This document shows, in pieces, positions 17,558 through 25,962 of a stretch of 60,527 bases of DNA. Below the pieces are notes generated by a model. It saw only the letters and a list, made by a program, of their open reading frames with translations, was not told the origin of the DNA and ran no database searches. Both the position numbers and the translations under genes were made by a program. Each line of letters opens with the position of its first letter. Positions within the stretch are counted from its first letter, which is position 1. Source of the DNA: Saprospiraceae bacterium (GTDB taxonomy: Bacteria; Bacteroidota; Bacteroidia; Chitinophagales; Saprospiraceae); assembly GCA_028285545.1 (NCBI GenBank), contig JANQPA010000093.1:1-60527 (forward strand). The letters are read 5' to 3'.

Positions 17558-19171
17558 ATGATTAATGACAAAAAGAATTATTCGAGCTACCTGCTTGCCC
17601 CCATGACTATCTTGTGGATAAGCGCTTTGCTGGTAGTTTTGGCCTTGTTTTTATTTATGGGAATGCAGCCCTTATTCCTGGAAGAACCACGTAGGAGTTT
17701 TATTGCCATTGAGATGCTTTATAACCAAAACCTATGGGTGCCTACACAATTAGGGCAACTTTATTATAATAAGCCTCCATTATTCAATTGGGTACTGATG
17801 GTCAGTGCTTTTTTCTCTGGAGGTTTTAGTGAATGGGCCATGAGGTTGCCGACTGTTTTATCTACCCTGGGCATTGCTCTTGTGATTTATTTTATGGGCC
17901 GAAAATATTTGGATGCCCAAAAGGGGCTCGAAATAGGTTTATTGAGTATAACATCCGCCGGCATTTTTTTCTACTTTTCTACTCTTGCAGAAATAGATCT
18001 TTTTTATTCGCTTATTACCCTGGGAGTTTTCTTTGCCATTTTTCATTTTGATCAAATAAAAAAGCCCTATTGGCTATTCCTAATAGTTTATTTTCTAACT
18101 GCTTTAGGTTTTCTTACCAAGGCTTTGCCTTCTTTGGTATTTACGGCCTTATCTCTGCTCACCTATTTTATATATACCAAAAGATTTAAGGTCCTCCTAT
18201 CTTTGCCTCATTTCGTAGGGATCGCATTATTTTTTCTTTTATCAGGTGCCTATTACTACCAATATGCTCAGTATGAAGATCCAAGCCCCTTTCTTAATCG
18301 TCTAATTGGAGAATCCAGTAATCGAACTGTTGCGGGCAGTGGTATAGGCCAGTTCTTTAAGCACCTGTGGGAGTTCCCCCTAAATACCTTGGTAGATCTA
18401 TTACCAGGAGGCCTATTGCTAATTTTTTTATTTGGAAAAAAATTTCAGGAAATATTAAAAAGTAATGATTTCGTTAAATATTGCTTTTGGATAGGTCTAA
18501 TAAATTTTTTGGTTTATTTCATCTCACCAGGAAGCAGGCAGAGATATATTTATATGCTATATCCATTGTTTATGGTACTGCTTGTCCAGGCCTATTATTT
18601 AACTCCTGATCAACAACATTGGAGTCGGCGGTTTTTTAGAATATTTTTGCTGGTTTTATGTATTCTTCTTGGTGTAGGTTGTGTGGCTATTAATTTCATC
18701 CCAGATCTTGATTTCCTGGGTTATCGAGTTTATCTCTCCCTTGCTGGAGTGCTGATGTTCGGATTATTGTTCTTTTTTCACTTAAAAAGGCTTCTTCCTG
18801 AATTGAGCACGCTAATTATTGCAACAGCTTTGACAAGATTGGTTTTTGACCTGGCCATCATTCCACAAAGAGCTCATGATAGTGATGCTCAAAAAGCCAA
18901 GGATGTAGCCTATCAAATTGAGGAGCTTAGCCAAGAAAACCCGCTATATCTGTATTGGCCACACCAAACTACCATAATTAATGAGTATGATATCTCATTT
19001 ATCACTGTATACTACCTGGATGTATTACGCGAAATTCCATTGCGCTACCAGGCTGATCGTGATAAAGAAGGCGTCTTTATTGTCAAAAAGGCAGACCTAA
19101 ATGAGCCCTATGATTTGTTGATGGAATTCGAACAAAGGGGGCATCAATTTGCTTTAGTCAGATTTAAGTAG
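17558..19171 (+). CDS. GT39/ArnT-like membrane glycosyltransferase
   Basis: 537 residues with about ten to twelve hydrophobic segments. The first periplasmic loop carries LFLEEPRRSFIAIEML, and YYNKPPLFNWVLM follows, the pattern of PMT_2/ArnT transferases in which an acidic residue of the first loop is catalytic. These enzymes use a lipid-linked sugar to glycosylate lipid A or other envelope substrates. The C-terminal 90 residues are a soluble domain. It is divergent from doxX and ends 9 bases before the convergent terC gene. Acceptor and donor cannot be told from sequence. Confidence 0.82.
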   Translation: MINDKKNYSSYLLAPMTILWISALLVVLALFLFMGMQPLFLEEPRRSFIAIEMLYNQNLWVPTQLGQLYYNKPPLFNWVLMVSAFFSGGFSEWAMRLPTVLSTLGIALVIYFMGRKYLDAQKGLEIGLLSITSAGIFFYFSTLAEIDLFYSLITLGVFFAIFHFDQIKKPYWLFLIVYFLTALGFLTKALPSLVFTALSLLTYFIYTKRFKVLLSLPHFVGIALFFLLSGAYYYQYAQYEDPSPFLNRLIGESSNRTVAGSGIGQFFKHLWEFPLNTLVDLLPGGLLLIFLFGKKFQEILKSNDFVKYCFWIGLINFLVYFISPGSRQRYIYMLYPLFMVLLVQAYYLTPDQQHWSRRFFRIFLLVLCILLGVGCVAINFIPDLDFLGYRVYLSLAGVLMFGLLFFFHLKRLLPELSTLIIATALTRLVFDLAIIPQRAHDSDAQKAKDVAYQIEELSQENPLYLYWPHQTTIINEYDISFITVYYLDVLREIPLRYQADRDKEGVFIVKKADLNEPYDLLMEFEQRGHQFALVRFK

Positions 19172-19180
19172 CAACCCAGG

Positions 19181-20029
19181 CTAAGGTTTTTTTTCATACA
19201 ATCCTTCCTGAACTGCCTCTTCCTGATATCCATGCAGCTGTACTGGAGCTGCTTTCCTCCTGCGCAAGCGCATATTTAAAAACTCTACAAATAAAGAAAA
19301 TGCAATGGCAAAGTATAAATATCCCTTGGGTACTGTACCTACTTCCGAGCCTGCAATTGATAAATGAGCCAGGTGAGCCCCTTCGGCAATAAGCATAAAT
19401 CCTATCAAAATCAAGAATGCTAAGCCCAACATTTGCACAGTAGGGTGTTGATTCACAAAATTCCCAACAGGATTGGCAAAAAGCATCATGATTATTACCG
19501 ATAATACTACCGCAACTATCATAATCACCAATGCTCCAGACAATCCATTGGTCATACCAACAGCTGTCAGGATAGAATCAAATGAAAAAACAATATTTAT
19601 GACCGTGATTTGTATAATCACATTTCTAAGAGTTGATTTTCCTTTTTTCTTTTCATCCCCATGGTGAGGATCATCCTCCAATTTGTGGTGGATTTCCGTA
19701 GTACTTTTATATAACAGAAATATTCCCCCTGCTATCAGGATTAAGCTTTGTCCAGAAAAGCCAGCCGTCACCCAGGAAAGATGAATTTCAAACCAGGGCT
19801 CATTCATGGCTACCAGAATGGATACTCCAAAAAGCAAAACAATCCTTAATACCATTGCAAGTAACAAACCAATATTTGTTGCTTTAGGGCGTTCACTTTC
19901 TGGTAATTTATTTGCACTTATCGTTATGAAAATGATATTATCTATACCAAGTACAATTTCTAAAAAGGTAAGGGTCAACAAACTCATCCATACTTCCGCA
20001 CTAGCCAGATTGGGCATTATAAAATCCAT
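19181..20029 (-). CDS. TerC family integral membrane protein
   Basis: 282 residues and about seven membrane segments. It has the TerC signature TLTFLEIVLGIDNIIFITI near residue 20 and the matching second-half motif VFSFDSILTAVGMTNG, each with membrane acidic residues. The C-terminus is VEFLNMRLRRRKAAPVQ. TerC proteins are thought to handle metal ions such as Mn2+ or Ca2+ at the inner membrane, and some confer tellurite resistance. A histidine-rich cytoplasmic loop (EIHHKLEDDPHHGDEKKK) could bind metal. No other ter genes are nearby. Confidence 0.9.
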   Translation of the reverse strand: MDFIMPNLASAEVWMSLLTLTFLEIVLGIDNIIFITISANKLPESERPKATNIGLLLAMVLRIVLLFGVSILVAMNEPWFEIHLSWVTAGFSGQSLILIAGGIFLLYKSTTEIHHKLEDDPHHGDEKKKGKSTLRNVIIQITVINIVFSFDSILTAVGMTNGLSGALVIMIVAVVLSVIIMMLFANPVGNFVNQHPTVQMLGLAFLILIGFMLIAEGAHLAHLSIAGSEVGTVPKGYLYFAIAFSLFVEFLNMRLRRRKAAPVQLHGYQEEAVQEGLYEKKP

Positions 20030-20131
20030 GATAAGACGTATTTATTAGTTTAGACGCAATTTTAATCAATTTAAGCAATAGAACCAATATCTTCGCCCTT
20101 GATTATTTAATTCAAGTTGCTTTCCAACTTA

Positions 20132-20246
20132 AGTAGATCGTAAAAAGTAAAAAGTAGAAGGATAAAATCAAATAGAAATTGCATATTATCCATTGTTTAG
20201 ATTAATATCTATCTACTTTATACTTTATACCTTTTACTCTCTACTA
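20132..20246. repeat. Hairpin element, GTAAAAAGTAGAAGG-type arms
   Basis: The left arm 20132-20167 is made of AGTAGA/GTAAAAA units. The right arm 20207-20246 is its approximate reverse complement (CTACTTTATACTTTATACC type), with a loop of about 40 bases. The unit is the same as that at 38143-38217 and around the S23 gene at 40754-41244. It fills most of the gap between terC and the next gene. Confidence 0.7.
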
Positions 20247-20326
20247 ACTAATTGCAAAGCAGCTTGCCTTAATTTCCATTAAGAGTTCTTGAATAAGAAC
20301 TTATTTTTTAGTCAACAATTTAAAAA

Positions 20327-20806
20327 ATGAAATATCGTAGATTAAGCCTTGAGGAATTACAAGAAATGGAAAAAGAGTTTGTCACCTTCCTTTCAGCTCA
20401 ATCCATAACAAGTGATCTGTGGGAAGAACTCAAACAAAAGCAAAATGAAAAAGCGGATCTTCTTTTAGATCAATTTAGTGATATAGTGTTTGAAAAAGTA
20501 ATCGGCAACATTGAATATTTAGAGCAAAAAAGCAAGCGTGAAATACGCCTTTTCCATTGCCTGAATGATAAAATAAGAATGCTGGGGCTAATAATAGAAG
20601 GTGAAACCCTGGTAGATTTTACCCAAAACCAAGATCCCATGCAGATGCTCCAACAGATGCAATTATCCGGTGCCAAACTTAAAATGTACCAGGGGGAGAA
20701 AGAATATAAAAAACAAAGAGAAATAGAATTGTTTGAGTTACTTGAACAGGGTGCTTTTATTTCTAAAGATGGTGCTCTTTATAAAACTGTAGAAAAATTG
20801 AGATAA
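20327..20806 (+). CDS. DUF6495-like cytoplasmic protein
   Basis: 159 residues with no signal or membrane segment and mostly helical. It starts MKYRRLSLEELQEMEKEFV and contains FSDIVFEKVIGNIEYLEQKS, a pattern I associate with the Bacteroidota-restricted family DUF6495. The C-terminal part KYQGEKEYKKQRE-like region is charged and may be coiled. The function is unknown. It is convergent with trmD across a 128-base inverted repeat. Family assignment is from memory and is moderate. Confidence 0.7.
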   Translation: MKYRRLSLEELQEMEKEFVTFLSAQSITSDLWEELKQKQNEKADLLLDQFSDIVFEKVIGNIEYLEQKSKREIRLFHCLNDKIRMLGLIIEGETLVDFTQNQDPMQMLQQMQLSGAKLKMYQGEKEYKKQREIELFELLEQGAFISKDGALYKTVEKLR

Positions 20807-20807
20807 G

Positions 20808-20935
20808 GGGTTGTGTAAAAAGTCAATTTTTTCTAAAAATTGACTTTGAAAAAATATATTTTTTGCTTTTTTACAAACAGATACATATTAAAGTAAAAAC
20901 TAAAATTTTAAAAAATTTTAGTTTTTACACAACCC
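20808..20935. terminator. Nested inverted repeat between convergent genes
   Basis: The outer arms GGGTTGTGTAAAAA (20808-20821) and TTTTTACACAACCC (20922-20935) are perfect. Inside are two more hairpins, 20819-20831/20835-20847 (13 bp) and 20895-20909/20912-20926 (15 bp). The inner stems share bases with the outer arms, so the two folds are mutually exclusive. It probably terminates both convergent genes, and its form also resembles a miniature inverted-repeat element. Confidence 0.75.
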
Positions 20936-21615
20936 TATCCATCCTCCAACAAATCAGGGCGGCGATCTTCTGTTCTTTTTAAAGCCTGCTCATACCTCCA
21001 TTCTTCAATTTTTGGAAAATTGCCCGATAATAATATATCAGGGACTTTCCAACCTCTATACTCTGCTGGCCTGGTGTAAACCGGGGGAGCTAATAGGTTA
21101 TCCTGGAATGAATCTGTAAGAGCAGAAGTTTCGTCACCTAAAACTCCGGGGATCAGCCTTCCAATTGCATCAACAACAATGGCAGCAGCTAACTCACCTC
21201 CAGAGAGTACATAATCACCTACGGAGATTTCCATGGTAATAAAGTGCTGGCGAATGCGTTCATCAATCCCTTTATAATGGCCACACAAAATCAATAAATT
21301 TTCTTTTAGAGATAATTGATTGGCGAGAGATTGGTCCAAGGTTTTGCCATCAGGAGTCATGTAAATCACCTCATCATACTGTCTGTCCTTCTGTAAATCT
21401 TCGATACAAGAAACCACAGGCTCTAGCATCATAACCATACCAGCTCCACCTCCATATTGATAATCATCTACTTGTTTGTGCTTTCCAATTCCATAAGACC
21501 TTAAATCATGGACATTAACCTCCAATAAGCCTTTATCTACAGCCCTTTTAAGAATAGAATGTTGGAAGGGACTTGCCAGCAGGTTTGGTTGAACAGAAAT
21601 GATGTCGATACGCAT
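20935..21615 (-). CDS. trmD: tRNA (guanine-N1-)-methyltransferase
   Basis: 226-residue SPOUT methyltransferase that makes m1G37 in tRNAs using S-adenosylmethionine, preventing frameshifting. Motifs are [41 protein letters not shown] and [15 protein letters not shown] (the knot and SAM-binding loops), with [13 protein letters not shown] near the end. Usually trmD sits in the rpsP-rimM-trmD-rplS cluster; here it is alone. A hairpin repeat begins two bases from its start codon. Confidence 0.96.
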   Translation of the reverse strand: MRIDIISVQPNLLASPFQHSILKRAVDKGLLEVNVHDLRSYGIGKHKQVDDYQYGGGAGMVMMLEPVVSCIEDLQKDRQYDEVIYMTPDGKTLDQSLANQLSLKENLLILCGHYKGIDERIRQHFITMEISVGDYVLSGGELAAAIVVDAIGRLIPGVLGDETSALTDSFQDNLLAPPVYTRPAEYRGWKVPDILLSGNFPKIEEWRYEQALKRTEDRRPDLLEDG

Positions 21616-21731
21616 GTTAAAATGTAGTCTAGTAGTCTAGTAGTGTAGTGGTCTAGTAGTCAGGTAGTTTAAGTACAAGATTTGCCAGACTACCAGACTA
21701 CTAGGCTACCAGACTACTATTCATGTTAAAA
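21613..21731. repeat. Hairpin element with TAGTCTAG-type arms and 10-base flanking direct repeat
   Basis: The left arm 21625-21669 is tandem TAGTCTAG/TAGTAGTC units and the right arm 21684-21720 is the reverse complement type CCAGACTAC. The whole is flanked by exact direct copies of CATGTTAAAA at 21613-21622 and 21722-21731. The left copy includes the trmD start codon. The flanking repeat looks like a target-site duplication. Confidence 0.72.
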
Positions 21732-21805
21732 ATCCTTAAAGTTTGCCCATACAATTGACAGGCATTACAAAAGAACGTAATTTTAGAAAAAAACCACCCG
21801 ATATC

Positions 21806-22093
21806 ATGAAAGGAAATTTGAAAAAAGCAATGATCATGCTTGTGTCACTTGGATTTATGTTTGGCCTGGCCCTGGGCAAAATCCATGAAAACCACCGCCA
21901 AGAAAAAGATACCCACCACTCCAAGATCATCATCTACCAGTCACATGATGCAAAAGTACAGGCATCACAACTAAGAGAAGAAATGAGGTTGAGGTTAGAA
22001 GAAAAGCTTCAGCGGGTGCATGAATTGCAGATCAAGGCTATGGAAGAGGCCGAAAGGGCTCAAAAAATCAGGTTCAAATACAAGTGTAAGTAA
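21806..22093 (+). CDS. Small membrane-anchored coiled-coil protein, unknown function
   Basis: 95 residues from the ATG at 21806 (an in-frame TTG at 21743 would add 21 residues but is a weaker start). One hydrophobic segment, AMIMLVSLGFMFGLALG, near the N-terminus would anchor it in the inner membrane. The rest is strongly charged and heptad-like (LREEMRLRLEEKLQRVHELQ), ending in a short basic tail. I do not recognise a family. It is followed by a 60-base perfect palindrome that separates it from the convergent FKBP gene. Confidence 0.6.
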   Translation: MKGNLKKAMIMLVSLGFMFGLALGKIHENHRQEKDTHHSKIIIYQSHDAKVQASQLREEMRLRLEEKLQRVHELQIKAMEEAERAQKIRFKYKCK

Positions 22094-22123
22094 TTGATTG
22101 GTTTTAAGTCTCCTTTCACAAGT

Positions 22124-22183
22124 TTACAAAAATATAGAGGCTGGTTCATCCGTACGGATGAACCAGCCTCTATATTTTTGTAA
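22124..22183. terminator. Perfect 60-base palindrome (bidirectional terminator)
   Basis: Two perfect 30-base arms meet with no spacer at CCGTACGG, with T-rich (TATATTTTTG) outer ends on each strand. It lies between the convergent genes at 21806 and 22205 and would end both transcripts. The complete symmetry with zero loop could also extrude as a cruciform. Confidence 0.85.
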
Positions 22184-22204
22184 TAAATTTCCTTTATCTT
22201 CAAA

Positions 22205-22879
22205 TTACTGGATTTCCAGTAATTCTATGGTAAAGATCAAAGTTTCATAAGGACCAATAGGACCTCCTTGTCCGGTACCTCTTTCGCCGTAAGCCAGATT
22301 ATAAGGAAGGTAAACTTTCCACTTTGCTCCAGTAGTCATTAATTTTAAAACTTCCGTCCATCCGGAAATCACCTGTGTTACTCCGAAACTAACTGGTTCG
22401 CCCCTCTGATAAGAGCTGTCAAACACGGTTCCATCCAAAAGAGTCCCTTCATAATGAGCCAATACTTTATTGGTATCCGCCGGATGGGAGCCTTCCTCTC
22501 CTGCAGTCAGAACTTCATACTGCAATCCACTGGCAGTAGTGGTAACCCCTTCTCTTTGCCCATTCTCCGCTAGAAACTGTTTTCCTTTTTCAATTACTGC
22601 TTCAAATTGTTTTTGCTTTTGTTTTTGCGAATATTCTTGAACCAATGAATTGGCTTTATTTATGTCAACTTTTAAGGGATTACCTTTTAGCACATCATCA
22701 ATCGCTTTGGCAAAAGAGTCGATATGAATTTCGGAAAACCCTTGCGACTGAATACTTTTTGCCACCAAAACCCCTAAACTATAACTAACTGAATCCATGT
22801 AAGTAGTATTTTGGGCATTTAGCCCTGTGAAAAAAATGATTTGAAAAATAATTACCGATTGGAAAAATTTCTTAAACAT
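22205..22879 (-). CDS. FKBP-type peptidyl-prolyl isomerase, periplasmic
   Basis: 224 residues. The signal peptide runs to about residue 22 (FFTGLNA). The helical N-terminal dimerisation region (VSYSLGVLVAKSIQ, residues 30-105) is as in FkpA/Mip proteins. The C-terminal FKBP domain (residues 118-224) has VLAHYEGTLLDGTVFDSS, PVSFGVTQVISGWTEVL and LPYNLAYGERGTG with the usual aromatic active-site residues. It would speed proline isomerisation in exported proteins. It stands alone. Confidence 0.92.
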   Translation of the reverse strand: MFKKFFQSVIIFQIIFFTGLNAQNTTYMDSVSYSLGVLVAKSIQSQGFSEIHIDSFAKAIDDVLKGNPLKVDINKANSLVQEYSQKQKQKQFEAVIEKGKQFLAENGQREGVTTTASGLQYEVLTAGEEGSHPADTNKVLAHYEGTLLDGTVFDSSYQRGEPVSFGVTQVISGWTEVLKLMTTGAKWKVYLPYNLAYGERGTGQGGPIGPYETLIFTIELLEIQ

Positions 22880-23110
22880 GTCGAGTCATATTAAATGTTA
22901 ATGAGGTCATGGCCAGTAGAGCCAATGACCTCATAAGCAGAATTTTTAATGCCGCAAAGGTCGTGTTTATGTTTCAATTATTCAAATCCGGTTAAAATGT
23001 CCTTCCAGACACTTTTTTTCGTTAAAAATATTTTAAATTAATCGATATTAAAGAAATAGTATGGCTAAGCGCCTATTTTTGAAGAGAATGTATTGAATTA
23101 ATTTTTATTG

Positions 23111-23689
23111 ATGAAAAAATTATCAAGCATGAGAAAGATCCTTTTTAGTGGCATATTGTTGACTAGCTTGTTCTCATTTTTTGCTTTTACCTCACCACAT
23201 AATTCCTCTGTAAATGATGAAATCAAATGGATGAGCTGGGAAGAGGCCATTGAAGCAAGCAAAGAAAATCCCAAAAAAATATTTATTGACATGTACACCG
23301 ACTGGTGTGGCTGGTGTAAGCGAATGGATGCCTCTACTTTTAAGCAAAAGGATGTTGTAAAATATATGAATGATAATTTTTATGCTGTCAAATTTAATGC
23401 TGAACAAAAGGAAGATGTGATTTATGATGGCCATACCTTTAAATTTGTTCCTAGTGGACGAAGAGGTTACCACCAGTTAGCAGCTTCCCTTTTAGATGGC
23501 AAATTAGGCTATCCTTCATTCGTGTATATGGATGAAGAACAAAGAAGGATAACAGTATCTCCCGGATATAAAGATGGTAACCGCATGCTTCTTGAACTGA
23601 AATTCATAGGTGGAGACCATTATAAGAACACTCAGTTTCAGGATTTCGTAAAAAATGAAAGCAAACGCCCTGCCGGAGACAATCGGTAG
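23111..23689 (+). CDS. Secreted thioredoxin-fold protein (CxxC)
   Basis: 192 residues from the ATG at 23111. The signal peptide is KILFSGILLTSLFSFFAF. It has a thioredoxin-like domain with redox motif WCGWCKRMD near residue 67 and the downstream cis-Pro region YPSFVYMDEEQ. The N-terminal IKWMSWEEAIEASKENPKK is typical of the DUF255/thioredoxin_7 type found in Bacteroidota. It probably acts as a periplasmic thiol-disulfide enzyme; the partner is unknown. A later start at 23129 is possible. Confidence 0.85.
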   Translation: MKKLSSMRKILFSGILLTSLFSFFAFTSPHNSSVNDEIKWMSWEEAIEASKENPKKIFIDMYTDWCGWCKRMDASTFKQKDVVKYMNDNFYAVKFNAEQKEDVIYDGHTFKFVPSGRRGYHQLAASLLDGKLGYPSFVYMDEEQRRITVSPGYKDGNRMLLELKFIGGDHYKNTQFQDFVKNESKRPAGDNR

Positions 23690-23691
23690 AG

Positions 23692-23727
23692 GGGTACTGG
23701 GTACTGAGTAATGGGTATTGAGTTGGG
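23692..23727 (+). repeat. GGGTACTGAGTA-type degenerate tandem repeat
   Basis: About four degenerate copies of GGGTACTG/GGGTATTG follow the stop codon at 23689. It looks like a single arm of the tandem-repeat hairpins found elsewhere; I see no matching reverse arm. Confidence 0.5.
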
Positions 23728-23740
23728 CAAAAAGACAATT

Positions 23741-23777
23741 AAAAATGTTCCTGCCGCGCTGCGGCAGGAACATTTTT
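23741..23777. terminator. Perfect 17-bp terminator hairpin
   Basis: Arms 23741-23757 and 23761-23777 with loop GCT, a GC-rich core and A5/T5 ends. It terminates the thioredoxin-like gene on the plus strand and could also stop antisense transcription. Confidence 0.85.
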
Positions 23778-23933
23778 AATTTAGCGGTGATTGACCTAAA
23801 AAATCTATGAATTCAGGGAGGAAATTGGCCTGATTTTCTCTCAACTTTGTCTTACCTGAATATTGGATTGCATTACAACCTTTTCGTCTAAGGGAATCGG
23901 ATTGAGGCAAGCCAAACAATGTTTACCCATTAA

Positions 23934-24902
23934 ATGAAAGCTATGAAAAAAGCATTTAAAGTCCTTGGTATAATTGTATTATTGGTAGTTGTACTGGGTT
24001 TTACCGGAGCCACAATTATAACATCAAGGGGGATTCCTTCCTATGAAATTGAAAAGATCGATTACCAGGTTGTTAGTACCCCTGAAAGTATCCAAAGAGG
24101 AAAAAAACTAGCTATTATGCTATGTGCCAATTGTCACAAAAACTCAGAAACCAGAGCGCTAACAGGTACCAAAATGCATGACGCCCCTCCTGAGTTTGGA
24201 GAAATTTATTCCCCTAACATTACAAATGATAAAAAATTTGGTATCGGAAATTGGACCGATGGTGAATTACTCTATTTACTTCGAACTGGAATAAAAAAAG
24301 ATGGTCAATATGCGCCTCCCTATATGCCCAAATTACCTAAAATGGCGGATGAAGACATTAATGCATTAATTTCCTTCCTCCGCTCAGATGATCCCTTGGT
24401 AGTGGCCGATGCTAGTCCTGATCAGCCTTCAGAACCCTCTATTTTAACTAAAATACTATGTAATGTGGCCTGGAAACCTTTTCCAATGCCAACTGAAGCC
24501 ATTGAGATGCCAGATATCAATAACAAACTGGCTTTGGGAAAATACCTGGCCCATAATCTCGAGTGTTTTTCTTGTCATTCTGCCGATTTCAAAACCAATG
24601 ACTTTATGAATCCAGAATTAAGTAAAGGTTACTTTGCTGGAGGTAATAAACCTTTAAATCTGGAAGGGCAGATCATTTTGACTTCCAATTTAACCCCAGA
24701 TCCCGAAACCGGAATTGGCAATTGGAGCGAAGAGGATTTTATTAATACCGTCAAATATGGTTTTAAAAAAGGAGAACACGCTTTGCAGTATCCCATGAAT
24801 CCTTACACTGGACTTAGTGATGAAGAAGTAAGTGCTATTTTTGCTTACTTAAAAACAATCCCGCCAATCGTAAATAAAGTGGAGCGATCCTTATATGAAT
24901 AA
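23934..24902 (+). CDS. Membrane-anchored di-heme cytochrome c
   Basis: 322 residues. One N-terminal membrane segment (VLGIIVLLVVVLGFTGATII) is followed by two c-type heme domains. The first heme site is LCANCHKNS near residue 65 and the second is LECFSCHSADF near residue 212. The segments SPNITNDKKFGIGNWTD and SNLTPDPETGIGNWSEEDF with SFLRS/AYLKT helices are typical of the small cytochrome c subunits that pass electrons from periplasmic dehydrogenases to oxidases. No dehydrogenase gene is adjacent; the PQQ-type protein at 25963 is about 1 kb downstream with an opposite gene between. Confidence 0.88.
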   Translation: MKAMKKAFKVLGIIVLLVVVLGFTGATIITSRGIPSYEIEKIDYQVVSTPESIQRGKKLAIMLCANCHKNSETRALTGTKMHDAPPEFGEIYSPNITNDKKFGIGNWTDGELLYLLRTGIKKDGQYAPPYMPKLPKMADEDINALISFLRSDDPLVVADASPDQPSEPSILTKILCNVAWKPFPMPTEAIEMPDINNKLALGKYLAHNLECFSCHSADFKTNDFMNPELSKGYFAGGNKPLNLEGQIILTSNLTPDPETGIGNWSEEDFINTVKYGFKKGEHALQYPMNPYTGLSDEEVSAIFAYLKTIPPIVNKVERSLYE

Positions 24903-24954
24903 TAATATTTGATAATAGATGCTGCCCGTGGGCAGCATCTATTATCAAATATTA
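24903..24954. terminator. Perfect 25-bp stem with 2-base loop
   Basis: Arms 24903-24927 and 24930-24954, loop GT, core GATGCTGCCC/GGGCAGCATC. It exactly fills the gap between the stop codons of the convergent genes at 23934 and 24955 and would terminate both. Confidence 0.85.
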
Positions 24955-25635
24955 CTATTCCAATTCCCTTGTCATTTCTTCTAATTCCTTTTTGAGTTGT
25001 AAGGCATCATCAATATTTGAACTCAACAACATTCTTTGAGAAAGAGATTCAATAGTATCTAAATAAAATACATCCATTTCTACACCTGTTTTTAACCCTT
25101 CCAGTTTGGCCAGGCTCTCGAAATGTTCATCTTGCAATGATTGGAGGGTGTTCTTTTTGTCTTCCAGTGCTTTTGACAATTGATGATTTGCCAACATTTG
25201 CTCTAGTTTCCGAATACATTGCTGATAAAAATGAGTTTTAGATTGCCGGAGTTCTAATTCAGCTTTAAATCCCCCTTTTAATTCCTGGAGATCTTTCCAG
25301 TTTTTGGTGGCCATTTTTTGCTCATGTCGTTGCTGTTCTTCATTAAGTTCGCCTAAGTTTTGTTGAATCTCTTTGATTTCATTTTTATTTTCTTCAAGTA
25401 AAACCCTGCATTCTTCCAATCGTGATAGGATTCTACCTTCAGTGCTTGACTTAAATATTTTCTCTCTTTTTCTTTTTCTTAAAAATTGGACAGTCAGATA
25501 TATACCAAGTGGAATGCCCAGTAGCACCAATAAACCAAATAAAATGAAACGGAAGGCAACCAAGAAGCGGAGCATAAATACCAATATCAAGGTGGCCAAA
25601 AGGATATAAACAAGTCTAGTATTTCTATTATCCAT
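24955..25635 (-). CDS. Membrane protein with long coiled coil, unknown function
   Basis: 226 residues from the ATG at 25635 (an upstream in-frame TTG at 25665 is less likely). Two adjacent hydrophobic segments at residues 8-50 (LVYILLATLILVFMLRFLV, ILFGLLVLLGIPLGIYL) are followed by a cytoplasmic coiled coil to the C-terminus (RLEECRVLLEENKNEIKEI and similar). No enzymatic motif is seen. I do not recognise the family. Confidence 0.65.
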   Translation of the reverse strand: MDNRNTRLVYILLATLILVFMLRFLVAFRFILFGLLVLLGIPLGIYLTVQFLRKRKREKIFKSSTEGRILSRLEECRVLLEENKNEIKEIQQNLGELNEEQQRHEQKMATKNWKDLQELKGGFKAELELRQSKTHFYQQCIRKLEQMLANHQLSKALEDKKNTLQSLQDEHFESLAKLEGLKTGVEMDVFYLDTIESLSQRMLLSSNIDDALQLKKELEEMTRELE

Positions 25636-25962
25636 AAATAAATTAGCTGTTAAACCAAGAATCAAGCACGTAGCCTAATTTTCAACACATAAATCATTCA
25701 TTTTTCCATATACAATTTTACCGAAAAGGAAGGGTAAAAGAAAAAAAAATTTAAAATGAATATTTTTTTGAACCCTTTTTAATTATCGTTGTTTAAAAAT
25801 CAGTTTCGAAATCGCTAATGTTTTTTGTTTGTTTATAGTTTATGTGGGTGCTCCGAGGGAGTACCTTTTTTTATTTATACCTTTTCCTGGTTTATAGCAC
25901 CAAATTTTTCTTTTCAATAGAGGCATTCCTTAAGTTTGCAACAAACCAGGATTGTTCTATTT
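25636..25962. other. Divergent intergenic region with an orphan terminator
   Basis: 327 bases between divergent genes. It contains a plus-strand hairpin plus T-tract at 25847-25872 and poly-A/poly-T tracts. No ORF of note. It may encode a short leader RNA. Confidence 0.5.
25847..25872 (+). terminator. Orphan terminator upstream of the PQQ-dehydrogenase gene
   Basis: GGTGCTCC-GAG-GGAGTACC (one G-U pair in plus-strand RNA) followed by seven T. No plus-strand gene precedes it, since the gene to the left is on the other strand, so it may end a leader or small RNA about 90 bases before the gene start at 25963. Confidence 0.65.

Noticed and set aside
21743-21805. TTG start for the small coiled-coil protein
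   Set aside because: The ATG at 21806 places the hydrophobic anchor at the normal N-terminal distance; the extra 21 residues are charged and unlike a natural N-terminus. The same reasoning moved the starts at 23111, 25635, 25963, 33132 and 35104 to ATG.
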